Part shown: piece after piece, positions 1 through 9,043 of the stretch | How the letters are laid out: each line of letters begins with the position of its first letter | Numbering within the stretch: the stretch's first letter is position 1 | DNA from: an uncultured Prevotellaceae bacterium | GTDB taxonomy: Bacteria > Bacteroidota > Bacteroidia > Bacteroidales > Muribaculaceae | Reading direction: 5' to 3' | NCBI GenBank assembly: GCA_937896015.1 | Contig: CALBLR010000254.1 | Location: forward strand, 1 to 9,067 | DNA length: 9,067 nt | Translations under genes and position numbers: made by a program | The notes under the pieces: generated by a model | The model's input: only the letters and a program-made list of their open reading frames with translations | The model's database searches: none | What the model was told of the DNA's origin: nothing

Positions 1-196
1 ACGCAGCGGCCGTGATGGCCTGCATCTCGGCATGGGCGGTGACGTCGGTAAGAGTTTCGGTGAGGTTGTGGGCGCGGGCAATGACGCTGCCGCCGCACAC
101 CACCACGGCCCCGATGGGCACCTCGTCGCACTCAGCCGCCTCGCGCGCCTCGGCCAAGGCCAGGCGCATAAACTTTTCGTCGTCGGGTGAGGCCAT
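1..196 (-). CDS. tadA: tRNA-specific adenosine deaminase TadA, 5' part only
   Basis: Zinc-dependent deaminase expected to convert adenosine-34 to inosine in the tRNA-Arg(ACG) anticodon, in the cytoplasm. Only the first 65 codons lie in the window; the gene runs off the left edge. The visible part begins MASPDDEKFMRLALAEAREA, followed by EVPIGAVVV (residues 25-33) and the zinc/catalytic motif HAE at residues 55-57 (H55 binds zinc, E57 is the proton shuttle by family knowledge) in the context TETLTDVTAHAEMQAI. The second zinc motif (PCxxC) would lie outside the window. The start at 196 gives the usual short N-terminus before the first helix. No Shine-Dalgarno sequence is visible. The upstream leucine-rich-repeat gene, if its frameshift is repaired, would end 6 bp before this start, so the two are probably co-transcribed. 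Related deaminases such as guanine or cytosine deaminases are less likely given the TETLTDVTAHAE context. Confidence 0.93.
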   Translation of the reverse strand, partial: MASPDDEKFMRLALAEAREAAECDEVPIGAVVVCGGSVIARAHNLTETLTDVTAHAEMQAITAAA

Positions 197-202
197 GGGC
201 GG

Positions 203-289
203 TTACAATGAAACTTTGGTCACATAGCGGCCCACGCACACCAGGTAGACGCGGCCGCGCGGCAGGTCGCAGATTTCGCCGCTCACCGA
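203..289 (-). other. Out-of-frame C-terminal tail of the LRR protein
   Basis: Directly past the frame break, another minus-strand frame encodes 28 residues, SVSGEICDLPRGRVYLVCVG then RYVTKVSL, ending in TAA at 205-203. The pattern (turn, LPxG, VYLVxVG, VTKVSL) is the usual end of Bacteroidetes secreted proteins that finish with a small beta-strand tail. It follows naturally from VYDVYGNLFYA in the upstream frame. One extra base in the CCC run at 290-293 (plus-strand GGG at 291-293) would join the frames and give a protein of about 385 residues. No classical slippery heptamer is visible. This is therefore either a real one-base deletion, a sequencing or assembly error, or, less likely, programmed -1 frameshifting. 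Confidence 0.8.
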
Positions 290-1359
290 CGGGCGTAGAA
301 GAGGTTGCCATACACATCGTAGACGCGCGTCCAAGTGCCATAGTTGTCACCCGAAATGAATATGATGCCGCTGCTGGCCCACACTGCGGGATGACGGTCG
401 GCCTCAACCGTGCCGACAGCAGCGGGAGCCACACTGAAGGTGAGCGGGTCGCCGTCGGCAAGCATGTTGGTGGGCACTATGGTGTAGTCAACATTCTGCG
501 CGGTGATGGGGAAGTAGTAGTTGTCGGCCGCGGTGACGGCAATGAGGTCGGTGCCGCGGTAAATCTTGTAGCCGAAGTTGTTGCCCAGAGCCAGGCGGGT
601 CCAATTGGAGCCATATGGGGTGCCGCTGAGCGTCATCGACAGCGACACATCCTCGCTGGGATACACATTGAATGTGGCTTTGTCGCCCCACACGCCGTCG
701 GCCTCATAGGCACTCACCGCGCTGGCGGGCACTATCAGGTCGATGTTTTGCAGGCCGATGAATATGGCCCAGCCGGTGGCTGTGGGCGGCTTGGCGGCCG
801 CACTGTAGATTTCGGCCAGGCTGTGGCAGTTGTTGAAGCCGTAGGCGTCGATGAAGGTGAGTGTGGACGGCAGCATCACGGTGTGCAGCGACGGGCACGA
901 CTGGAATGCGCCGTAGCCCACAGTGGTAACGCCCTCGGGCACCAGCACCGAAGTGATGCCCGTGCCGGCCAGCATGGTCTTGCTGATGGCCTTGAGGCCA
1001 GTGGGCAGAGTGATGCTGGTGAGGGCCTCGTCGTAGGCAAAGGCAGACTCGCCGATTGTAGTCACAGTGTTTGGAATCTGCACCTCGGTGGCCTGCGACT
1101 TGCTGAAGGCACTGTCGGCAATGGCCGTCACGGTGTAGGTTTTGCCATCGGCGGTGACCTGTTCGGGAATGATGTACACGCCCTTGTAGGTGTTCTCCCC
1201 ATCGGCGGCAAGCCGCTTGTCGACCTTCACTTCGGCATTTTTGCCGCTGATGCGGCTGTAATATAGGCCATTGCTTTCAAAGTCGTAGGCGCTGGCGCTG
1301 AAGTGGCACAGCATGGCGGCCATGGCGGCCGCGACGGTGATTTTTAATGTTATCGACAT
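283..1359 (-). CDS. Secreted BspA-type leucine-rich-repeat protein, C-terminus lost by frameshift
   Basis: Exported protein of unknown ligand; 358 residues as read. Residues 1-24 form a signal peptide (basic K6, hydrophobic alanine-rich core, cleavage likely after SASA24); there is no convincing lipobox. The mature start YDFESNGLYYSRIS is the usual opening of BspA-like proteins. Residues about 78-185 hold LRR_5-type repeats of about 23 residues, each with a pattern like ITSVLVPEGVTTVGYGAFQSC. A VPASAVSAYEADGVW segment (209-223) follows, typical of the end of such repeat blocks. The rest, to VYDVYGNLFYARR, resembles a beta-sandwich plus the start of a Bacteroidetes C-terminal tail, but the frame then hits TGA at 285-283. 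The missing tail is present in the next frame (203-289). BspA-like proteins are often surface adhesins; the role here is inference. The leader before the ATG is A-rich, including an A8 run. The gap to the upstream murF-alr gene is 61 bp, with no clear promoter box. Confidence 0.85.
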   Translation of the reverse strand: MSITLKITVAAAMAAMLCHFSASAYDFESNGLYYSRISGKNAEVKVDKRLAADGENTYKGVYIIPEQVTADGKTYTVTAIADSAFSKSQATEVQIPNTVTTIGESAFAYDEALTSITLPTGLKAISKTMLAGTGITSVLVPEGVTTVGYGAFQSCPSLHTVMLPSTLTFIDAYGFNNCHSLAEIYSAAAKPPTATGWAIFIGLQNIDLIVPASAVSAYEADGVWGDKATFNVYPSEDVSLSMTLSGTPYGSNWTRLALGNNFGYKIYRGTDLIAVTAADNYYFPITAQNVDYTIVPTNMLADGDPLTFSVAPAAVGTVEADRHPAVWASSGIIFISGDNYGTWTRVYDVYGNLFYARR

Positions 1360-1420
1360 TTTCTCGATTCTATTTTTTTTGTGGTTGATTATTATATTGG
1401 TTGATTAATGGGTAATCGGG
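1360..1420 (-). promoter_or_regulatory. Short A/T-rich leader upstream of the LRR gene, with direct repeats
   Basis: The 61 bp between murF-alr and the LRR gene are far more A/T-rich than the flanking genes. They contain two exact copies of TGGTTGATTA (plus strand, 1382-1391 and 1398-1407; start-to-start 16 bp) and a run of eight A on the coding strand (plus-strand T at 1373-1380). There is no TAnnTTTG box. The region could be a leader or hold a regulator site. That is inference from composition and repeats only. Confidence 0.35.
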
Positions 1421-3916
1421 TTAGTCGCGGTAGTACACCCGCTTCACGCGCGGCGAGATGCTGGTGAGGATCTCGTAGGGGATGGTGCCGCGCACCTCGC
1501 TGAGCCGCTCGATGGGAATGTGCTCGCCATATATCTCCACGTGGTCGCCCACCTTGCAGTCGGCGTCGGTGACGTCGACCATCACGGCGTCCATGCACAC
1601 GTTGCCCACGGTGGGACACAGCGTGCCGTTGACCCACATGCTGGTGTGGCCGTTGCCAAAGTGGCGGTCGAAGCCGTCGGCATAGCCTATGGTGACGGTG
1701 GCAATGCGCGACTGGCGCTTGAGGATGCCGCGGCGGCCGTAGCCTATGGTGGTGCCGGCAGGCCACTCCTTAAGCGAGATGATGACCGAGTGCAGTGAGG
1801 CCACGGGGCGCAGAGCGTCTTCCGAGCCGTCGAACACCGTCTTGATGCCGTAGAGGCCGATGCCGATGCGCACCATGTCGGCCTGGTGCTCGGGAAAGCG
1901 CACAATGCCAGTGGTGTTGAGGATGTGGCGCGTGATGTGGTAGTCGAACGACTGCTGAATGATTTCGCAACACTCGTCGAAGTATTCAAACTGTCGCATG
2001 GTGTAGTCGTCCTGCGCCGGCTCATCGGCCACGCACAGGTGCGAGAACATTGACGACGGCTTGATGATGTCCTGGCTGTGAAGCAGCTCGAGCAGCTCGG
2101 GCAGCTGCTGCTTGATGAAGCCCAGGCGGTGCATGCCGGTGTCGAGCTTGATGTGCACGGGGAAGTTTTTGGCGCCATACTTGCGGCCCTCGCGCACCAG
2201 TTCGCGGGCCTCCTCGATGCTGTAGACCTCAGGCTCAAGACGGTACATGAACATGGCCTTGTAGTTGACCACCGAGGGGTTGAGCACAATTATTGGCATT
2301 GTGATGCCGGCCTTGCGAAGGTCCACGCCCTCGTCTTGCACGGCCACGGCCAGATAGTCGGCGCCCATGTCCTGCAGCGTCTTGGCTATTTCATACGAGC
2401 CGGTTCCGTAGCCCGAGGCCTTGACCATGCCCACCGTCTTGGTGGCTGGCTTGATGAGCGACTTGAAGAATTTGAAGTTGGAGGCCAGCGCATTGAGGTC
2501 GATGTCCTCCACCGTCTGGTGCTGGCGGGCCTCAAGCAGGTCGACCACCTGGCCGAAGTCGAACTGCGGCGCGCCCTTCACCAGTATCGACTCATTTTCG
2601 AAGTCGCTTTGCGACATGTTGTCCAAAAAGTCCTTGGTGCTGGCAAAGAAGGTGGCGTTGAGGCTGCTGAAGTAGCGGCGGTGGCGGCACATGTCGGGGC
2701 CGATGCCAATGAAACGGCTCACGCGCTTGCTTTTAAGCAGCTCGCTGACGCGTATGTAGAGTTCGTCGTCGCTGAAGGTCTCGGTCATGAGGTCGCTCAG
2801 AATCACAGTGATGTTCTGGCTGGGGTTGGAGCGGCGTGTAAGGAAGTCGGTGGCGGGCGTGAGCGAATAGTAGTCGCTGGTGTAGCCGTCGACAATCACG
2901 GTGCAGTTGTTCACGCCGCCTATCACGTTGAGCCTCGTGCCCACGGGGGTGAGCCGCGCCATGCGCTGGGCAATGGTCTCGGGCTTGACGTTGAGGTAGA
3001 GCATCACCGCCAGGCAGCAAATGGCGTTCTCAATGTCGCGGCCGCTGGTGAACGGCACCGTGAGCCTGTGGGGCACACCGCTGTAGCAGTAGTCCACCAC
3101 GGTGGCGCCGTCGGCAGTGGCGGAGGTGCTTTTGATGTAGAGTGTGCGCGTGGGGTCGGTGCGCGACCAGGCTATCTCCTGGGCCACGTCCACATCGAGC
3201 AGCGGCTTGATGGTGGCGGTGACAAGGGGGTCGTCGGCGCAATACACAATGCACTCGCAGCTGGTGAGTATCTTCGCCTTTTCCTGCGCTTTCTCGGCCA
3301 TCGACGCGAAGCCCTCGTTGTGCTCGTCGCCAATGTTGGTGATGACTCCTATGGTGGGCCTTATCATGGCCTGCAGGTTGGCCATCTCGCCGGTGGTGGA
3401 GATGCCGGCCTCGATAATGGCGAGGTCGGTGTTGTCGTCGATGTCCCACAGGCTCAGCGGCACGCCAATCTGCGAATTGTAGCTGCGCGGCGAGCGCACT
3501 ATGTGGTAGTCGGCGTTGAGCAGCTGGTAGAGCCACTCCTTCACCGTGGTCTTGCCGCGGCTGCCGGTGATGCCAATCACGGGGATGTTGCGGAAGCGGC
3601 GGCGGTGGAAGGTGGCAATGGCCTGCAGCGCCTCGAGGGTGTCGGGCACGGTGATGAAGTTGGCGTCACGCCTCAGCGAGGCCGGCACCGCGCTGGGCGA
3701 GTCGACCACGAAGTTGCGCACACCCTGCTCATAGAGCTGTGCTATGTAGTGGTGACCATCGTTGTTTTTGGTCTTGATTGCAAAAAACAGTGTTTCTTCG
3801 GGGCATATGAGCGAGCGCGAGTCGGTGAGCAACTGGCTCACAGAGGCCTCGGGCAGCTTAAGCGACGCATTGTCGACGCCCAGAATCGAAGCGATTTCTT
3901 TAATTGTATATTTCAT
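1421..3916 (-). CDS. murF-alr: Bifunctional MurF ligase / alanine racemase fusion
   Basis: One 831-residue cytoplasmic polypeptide with two peptidoglycan-precursor activities. Residues 1 to about 455 are MurF, which ligates D-Ala-D-Ala to UDP-MurNAc-tripeptide using ATP: N-terminal Mur domain (DSR at 32-34), P-loop GITGSRGKTT (115-124, K122), EAGISTTGEMANL (169-181), NIGDEH (194-199) and a C-terminal Mur domain with VDGYTSDYYS (342-351). Residues about 468-831 are a PLP-dependent alanine racemase interconverting L- and D-alanine: PLP lysine K499 in MVKASGYG, LDTGMHRLG (591-599), R683 in MVRIGIGLYG, the catalytic tyrosine region IGYG (Y726), GYADGF (744-749) and CMD (774-776). Both domains look complete, without stops or frameshifts. 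The start MKYTIKEIASILG is the usual MurF N-terminus. This fusion is common in Bacteroidetes. It couples D-alanine production to the step that consumes D-Ala-D-Ala; Ddl, the intermediate enzyme, is not in this window. The GSCFA gene ends 71 bp upstream. Confidence 0.96.
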   Translation of the reverse strand: MKYTIKEIASILGVDNASLKLPEASVSQLLTDSRSLICPEETLFFAIKTKNNDGHHYIAQLYEQGVRNFVVDSPSAVPASLRRDANFITVPDTLEALQAIATFHRRRFRNIPVIGITGSRGKTTVKEWLYQLLNADYHIVRSPRSYNSQIGVPLSLWDIDDNTDLAIIEAGISTTGEMANLQAMIRPTIGVITNIGDEHNEGFASMAEKAQEKAKILTSCECIVYCADDPLVTATIKPLLDVDVAQEIAWSRTDPTRTLYIKSTSATADGATVVDYCYSGVPHRLTVPFTSGRDIENAICCLAVMLYLNVKPETIAQRMARLTPVGTRLNVIGGVNNCTVIVDGYTSDYYSLTPATDFLTRRSNPSQNITVILSDLMTETFSDDELYIRVSELLKSKRVSRFIGIGPDMCRHRRYFSSLNATFFASTKDFLDNMSQSDFENESILVKGAPQFDFGQVVDLLEARQHQTVEDIDLNALASNFKFFKSLIKPATKTVGMVKASGYGTGSYEIAKTLQDMGADYLAVAVQDEGVDLRKAGITMPIIVLNPSVVNYKAMFMYRLEPEVYSIEEARELVREGRKYGAKNFPVHIKLDTGMHRLGFIKQQLPELLELLHSQDIIKPSSMFSHLCVADEPAQDDYTMRQFEYFDECCEIIQQSFDYHITRHILNTTGIVRFPEHQADMVRIGIGLYGIKTVFDGSEDALRPVASLHSVIISLKEWPAGTTIGYGRRGILKRQSRIATVTIGYADGFDRHFGNGHTSMWVNGTLCPTVGNVCMDAVMVDVTDADCKVGDHVEIYGEHIPIERLSEVRGTIPYEILTSISPRVKRVYYRD

Positions 3917-3987
3917 AACAGCAATCTTTTGAATGCATTATCTCAGTGTTGTTTATCTCTTTGTCTGCTGTGAGGCGCCGCACTGTC
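3917..3987 (-). other. 71-bp gap between GSCFA gene and murF-alr
   Basis: No TAnnTTTG promoter box reads toward murF-alr, and no hairpin followed by a U-run is visible. The nearest structure is a short GGCGCC palindrome (3974-3979) with weak flanking pairing and no U-tract. The simplest reading is read-through from the GSCFA promoter, but a weak independent promoter cannot be excluded. Confidence 0.4.
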
Positions 3988-4968
3988 CTACTCCTGCATC
4001 AGGCAGTTTTGCACCTCGCGGTTGGCCTCGATGTAGGGGTATTCCCTCACCAGGTTGCGCACCACGCTGCGCGTGTCGGCGTTGAAGCGGTCCACCACCT
4101 CGCGGTTGGAGCTCATGGGGCGGTGGCGCAGGCGGCGGGCCACACGCTCGCAGCGCGCAATGGCCTGTGCCGAGGCGTCGTCGAAATACGTGGCCTGAAA
4201 CGCCTGCCAGATGTATTCCACAGCCACCTCGCTGGGATGCACCATGTCGGCGGCATAGAAGCGGTAGTCGCGCAGGTCGTCGTTCATGATCTCGTAGGCC
4301 GGGAAATAGCCGCATAGCTTGGCCTGGCGGCACACGTTGGCCACCGCCACGCGCAGGGTGGCCTTGCTCAGCGAGTTGGCTGCCAACCCGTCGGCTATGT
4401 GCCTGATGGGGCTCACGGTGAACAGCACGCGCAGCGCCGGATTGAATTCGTGCAGCCGCTGCACCGTGGCCGCGAGCACTTCGGTGATGGCCTCCACGCT
4501 CTCCATTTTGCGAGTGAACTCGTGCTGCGGCACCTTGTGGCAGTTGCTCACCACCTGACCGGTGGACTTCAGCCGGTAGACGATGGCCGTGCCCAGCGTC
4601 AGCACCAGGGTCTGGCACTGCTTGAGGTGGCTGTGGGCGGCGGCTATGCGCTGGTTCATGCGCTCAAGCGCCATGCCCTTGTCGGGCATTGAGAAGCGCG
4701 AGTGGAAGCAGTAGCTGTTCCACACCCCGTTGGCCGAGAACAGGTCGGCACCCGCCACAGGCTCGCCGCTGATGATGCGGTCGACCGAAGCGGCGATGCT
4801 CATGGGGTTGTAGATAGTGCCGAACGGGTTGATGTCGACATTCATCATGGCACCGGCCAGCTTGGCCCCTATGTTGTCGCTGAAGCACGAGCCAATTAGC
4901 ATCACGGCATCGCTGTGGTGCATAATGCCCTGATTGCTCGACGTTTTAATTATAGTTCTGAAGTCCAT
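3988..4968 (-). CDS. GSCFA-domain protein, SGNH-like hydrolase/esterase fold
   Basis: 326-residue protein of the GSCFA family, named for the motif seen here as GSCFS (residues 26-30) after a hydrophobic strand. The family is thought to share the SGNH esterase/lipase fold. Candidate active-site elements in order are S27 in GSCFS, TLGTA (124-128), SPIRH (186-190) and the closing D241-x-x-H244 in DMVHPS, which matches the SGNH Asp/His block. NPFGTIYNP (47-55) is another typical family segment. There is no signal peptide or membrane segment, so it is probably cytoplasmic. The start MDFRTIIKTS puts the GSCFS motif at the expected distance from the N-terminus. Its substrate is not known to me. The position directly before murF-alr and after a membrane acyltransferase suggests a cell-envelope role, which is inference. 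A -7 box and palindrome lie 26-39 bp upstream, so this gene probably starts its own transcript. Confidence 0.88.
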   Translation of the reverse strand: MDFRTIIKTSSNQGIMHHSDAVMLIGSCFSDNIGAKLAGAMMNVDINPFGTIYNPMSIAASVDRIISGEPVAGADLFSANGVWNSYCFHSRFSMPDKGMALERMNQRIAAAHSHLKQCQTLVLTLGTAIVYRLKSTGQVVSNCHKVPQHEFTRKMESVEAITEVLAATVQRLHEFNPALRVLFTVSPIRHIADGLAANSLSKATLRVAVANVCRQAKLCGYFPAYEIMNDDLRDYRFYAADMVHPSEVAVEYIWQAFQATYFDDASAQAIARCERVARRLRHRPMSSNREVVDRFNADTRSVVRNLVREYPYIEANREVQNCLMQE

Positions 4969-4987
4969 ATAGCCGCAGTTGTCTATT

Positions 4988-5007
4988 AAGTAGCAAATTT
5001 ACTACTT
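4988..5007 (-). promoter_or_regulatory. Candidate GSCFA promoter -7 box inside a palindrome
   Basis: On the minus strand TAAATTTG (5001-4994) matches the Bacteroidetes -7 consensus TAnnTTTG and ends 25 bp before the GSCFA start. It sits in the centre of a 20-bp near-perfect palindrome, AAGTAGCAAATTTACTACTT on the plus strand, in which only one pair (C4994/A5001) does not match. No TTTG -33 element is found at the usual 19-21 bp distance. A second -7-like match, TAACTTTG, lies at 5057-5050, with a TTTG 25 bp further upstream, which is longer than consensus. A repressor or activator site overlapping the promoter is plausible; the regulator is unknown. Confidence 0.5.
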
Positions 5008-5089
5008 TTTGCGCCATTTCGCCCCCTGCACCCAATAAAATATTGTGAACAAAGTTAGGGAAAGCAGCGGAGAAAGCGGCGGCAAAGTC

Positions 5090-6196
5090 CTAACGGCTGG
5101 TGGTGAGGCGGCGGTAGAGGCGGTGGCACAGCAGCGGCAGGGCGGTGCCGGCCAGGGTGTAGAGCAGGAAGAAGCCGTCGGTGTCGGAGTTGAGGTGCAC
5201 CACCATGTGGGTGCCTATCTGGTGCCAGTCGAGGCCGTAGGCCATGATTTTGATGGCGGTGACCACTTTGAAGGCGCATATGTGGAACACAAACACATAT
5301 AGGGTGTTGTCGCCGCAGTAGCACAGCAGGCTGCGCAGGCGGCCGGGATGGCGGTCGATGGCGGTGGCTATGTGGTGGGTCATTAGGAAGCCTATGATGC
5401 CGGTCACGGGCAGTGTGGCCACGTCGTAGGCCTTTGGGGTTAGGTTCATGCCGTGCAGGCCCAGGGCGGCTCCGCCAAGGAGCAGCGCGGCGTAGGCGGC
5501 GGTGAGGGCCCAATGCTGCCTGAAGCGGGCCTCGTGGCGGCGGTAGAACACGCCGAAGGCGAAGAAGAACATGCCCCAGCACTCTCTGATGCCGCCCTGC
5601 ACCAGGGTGGTGATTTTAAGTCCGAACTCGATTTTGACGAGGGCGAAGGCCAGCGCGCCGGCGGCTATGACGCCCAGTGTGGCATCGGCGGTGAGCCACC
5701 GGCGGCGCCCGTCGAGGGTGCGGTAGAGGATGAGGAACACTATGCTCACCACCAGCAGTGCGCGGAAGAACCAGAAGGCTCCGGCCAGGAACTCATCGTA
5801 GCCGCCCATGCCTGTGACTATGGTCACCAGCCGCTGCAGCATGACGCGCAGCGTGTAGGGGTGCGTGACGCCTCCGTTCCAGTTGCCATACATCTCGTTG
5901 AGGATGCCCACCTTGAAGAGCAGGTTGTGGATTATGAGGAAAAACACGCTCCACTTCACAAAGGGCACGTAGAGCCCTTTGACGCGCTTGACGCAAAACT
6001 GCCACGGCTGGGCGGCGTGGCGCTTGCCGAAGAAGTAGCCTGCCGTGATGAAGAACAGCGGCATGTGGAACAGGTAGATGAAGTTGACAAGCAGGTGCGG
6101 GCCCTCGGTGTGGCCCATCACCATGAGGATGATGGCCAGCCCCTTGCAGATGCTGATGCTGGTGTTGCGCTTGGCGGCGGGTGGCGTTGCGGTCAT
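5090..6196 (-). CDS. Acyltransferase-3 family integral membrane protein
   Basis: 368-residue polytopic membrane protein of the acyltransferase-3 family, which moves acetyl or other acyl groups onto envelope sugars such as O-antigen, capsule or peptidoglycan. Hallmarks: the opening NTSISICKGLAIILMVMGH with the conserved His (H29) at the end of the first helix, LFHMPLFFITAGYFFGKR (42-59), GAFWFFRALLVV (139-150) and the late GDNTLYVFVFHI (295-306). About ten hydrophobic segments are visible: near 15-30, 36-56, 76-94, 137-158, 172-187, 204-218, 229-248, 258-279, 297-318 and 341-359. There is no attached SGNH domain, unlike OatA-type enzymes. The gene begins 9 bp after truA, with an A-rich leader, so it should be co-transcribed with speA-truA. 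The acceptor cannot be told from sequence, and the neighbours in this operon do not name it. Confidence 0.88.
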   Translation of the reverse strand: MTATPPAAKRNTSISICKGLAIILMVMGHTEGPHLLVNFIYLFHMPLFFITAGYFFGKRHAAQPWQFCVKRVKGLYVPFVKWSVFFLIIHNLLFKVGILNEMYGNWNGGVTHPYTLRVMLQRLVTIVTGMGGYDEFLAGAFWFFRALLVVSIVFLILYRTLDGRRRWLTADATLGVIAAGALAFALVKIEFGLKITTLVQGGIRECWGMFFFAFGVFYRRHEARFRQHWALTAAYAALLLGGAALGLHGMNLTPKAYDVATLPVTGIIGFLMTHHIATAIDRHPGRLRSLLCYCGDNTLYVFVFHICAFKVVTAIKIMAYGLDWHQIGTHMVVHLNSDTDGFFLLYTLAGTALPLLCHRLYRRLTTSR

Positions 6197-6205
6197 TGTT
6201 TTGAG

Positions 6206-6952
6206 TTACTCAATTGGATAGGGATAGGTGATGCGCCACAAATACAGGGCGTGGCCGGGCATGGAGGTGCCGGCCTTGCAGCGGTCACGGCTCTCGATGA
6301 TGCGGCAAAACTCGTCGACGCCTATCTTGTGGTAGCCCACCAGGGTGAGCGTGCCCACAATGGCGCGCACCATGTTGCGCAAAAAGCGGTCGGCGGTGAT
6401 GGTGAACACCCACTGGCCGTCGGGCTCGAGGGTCCACTGCGCGTGTGTGACGCGGCAGTTGTTGGTGGCCACATCGGTGTGCAGCTTGCTGAACGAGGTG
6501 AAGTCGGTGTAGTCCATAAGGCGGGCTGCGGCCTCGTTCATCAGTTCAAAGTCGAGGTCGGGGCGGCAGCGCCAGCTGCGGTCGTGCAGGAATGGCGACT
6601 TGCATGTGTGGGCAAAATACTTGTAGGTGCGGCTGGTGGCGTCGAAGCGTGCGTGGGCGTCGGGCGCCACCGGGAATATCGAGTAGACGGCTATGTCGCG
6701 CGGCAGGATGCCGTTGAGGCTGTGCGCCAGCTTGCGGCAGTCGGCAATGGGCGCGGCGGTGTCGAAGTGGGCAATCATCATGGCCGCATTCACGCCGGTG
6801 TCGGTGCGGCCTGCGCCGGTGACCGGCGTGGGGGCGCGCAGCACCATGGCCAACGCCTGCTCGAGGGTTTGCTGCACCGAGCAGTCGTGTGGCTGCACTT
6901 GCCAGCCGTGGTAGTTGGCTCCGCAGTAGGCGAGCCTCATGAAATATCTCAT
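6206..6952 (-). CDS. truA: tRNA pseudouridine(38-40) synthase TruA
   Basis: Cytoplasmic enzyme that isomerises uridine to pseudouridine at positions 38-40 of the tRNA anticodon arm. The protein is 248 residues, close to the family's usual size. The catalytic aspartate is D51 in GAGRTDTGVNA (46-56); the usual form is GRTDxGVHA, so Asn replaces His here, outside the nucleophile. Other family segments are ANYHGWQVQP (12-21), FDATSRTYKYF, and FLRNMVRAIVGTL near the C-terminus. The start at 6952 (MRYFMRLAYCG) is chosen because the frame remains open upstream into the end of speA but the residues there are unlike TruA. An internal ATG at 6940 is the alternative and would remove four residues. The start is 13 bp after the speA stop and the stop is 9 bp before the acyltransferase start, so the three genes look like one operon. 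A weak AAGG precedes the start. Confidence 0.95.
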   Translation of the reverse strand: MRYFMRLAYCGANYHGWQVQPHDCSVQQTLEQALAMVLRAPTPVTGAGRTDTGVNAAMMIAHFDTAAPIADCRKLAHSLNGILPRDIAVYSIFPVAPDAHARFDATSRTYKYFAHTCKSPFLHDRSWRCRPDLDFELMNEAAARLMDYTDFTSFSKLHTDVATNNCRVTHAQWTLEPDGQWVFTITADRFLRNMVRAIVGTLTLVGYHKIGVDEFCRIIESRDRCKAGTSMPGHALYLWRITYPYPIE

Positions 6953-6965
6953 CGGCCTTGCGGGG

Positions 6966-8876
<1,911 letters not shown>

Positions 8877-8928
8877 GCCAGTCGTAGTCGTAAGTGTTTT
8901 AGCGGTTAAACCAATGTGAATTGCAGTG

Positions 8929-8959
8929 CAAAATTAGTGCAAACCGAGCGCAATGCCAA
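8929..8959 (-). promoter_or_regulatory. speA: Likely speA promoter at the repeat edge
   Basis: Reading the minus strand, TTGG (8959-8956) is followed after exactly 19 bp by TAATTTTG (8936-8929), matching the Bacteroidetes pattern TTTG-N19-21-TAnnTTTG with one change in the -33 box. The -7 box ends 52 bp before the speA ATG, leaving a leader of roughly 45 bases. Both boxes lie inside repeat copy 1. The match is by eye, and the transcription start is not known. Confidence 0.6.
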
Positions 8960-9012
8960 GAAATGTGCTCGCACATTTTCTTAAGCTTTGCCGAGGCGCA
9001 GCCTAATTTATC

Positions 9013-9043
9013 CAAAATTAGTGCAAACCGAGCGCAATGCCAA
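9013..9043 (-). promoter_or_regulatory. Second promoter-like pair in repeat copy 2
   Basis: Because the repeat is exact, the same TTGG (9043-9040), N19, TAATTTTG (9020-9013) arrangement recurs 84 bp further from speA. If active, its transcript would run through copy 1 and carry the copy 1 hairpin in a long 5' leader. Activity is inference. Confidence 0.4.

Noticed and set aside
187..1266. Plus-strand open frame (359 codons) opposite the LRR gene
   Set aside because: The minus strand has a signal peptide and LRR repeats in a matching frame. The plus frame has neither a signal peptide nor a known motif.
1391..1399. TATAAT-like sequence upstream of the LRR gene (minus strand)
   Set aside because: Bacteroidetes primary promoters use TAnnTTTG rather than TATAAT, and there is no suitable -33 box; the match is expected by chance in A/T-rich DNA.
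2078..3973. Plus-strand open frame (631 codons) opposite murF-alr
   Set aside because: Antisense shadow of a complete, motif-bearing gene. The repetitive Val/Gly/His composition is typical of such shadows.
3971..3984. Rho-independent terminator after the GSCFA gene
   Set aside because: GTGAGGCGCCGCAC can fold only with a central mismatch and no real loop, and no U-run follows on the coding strand.
5058..5089. Terminator after the acyltransferase gene
   Set aside because: The purine-rich stretch contains direct, not inverted, near-repeats (AAAGCAGCGGAG / AAAGCGGCGGCA), so no stem forms.
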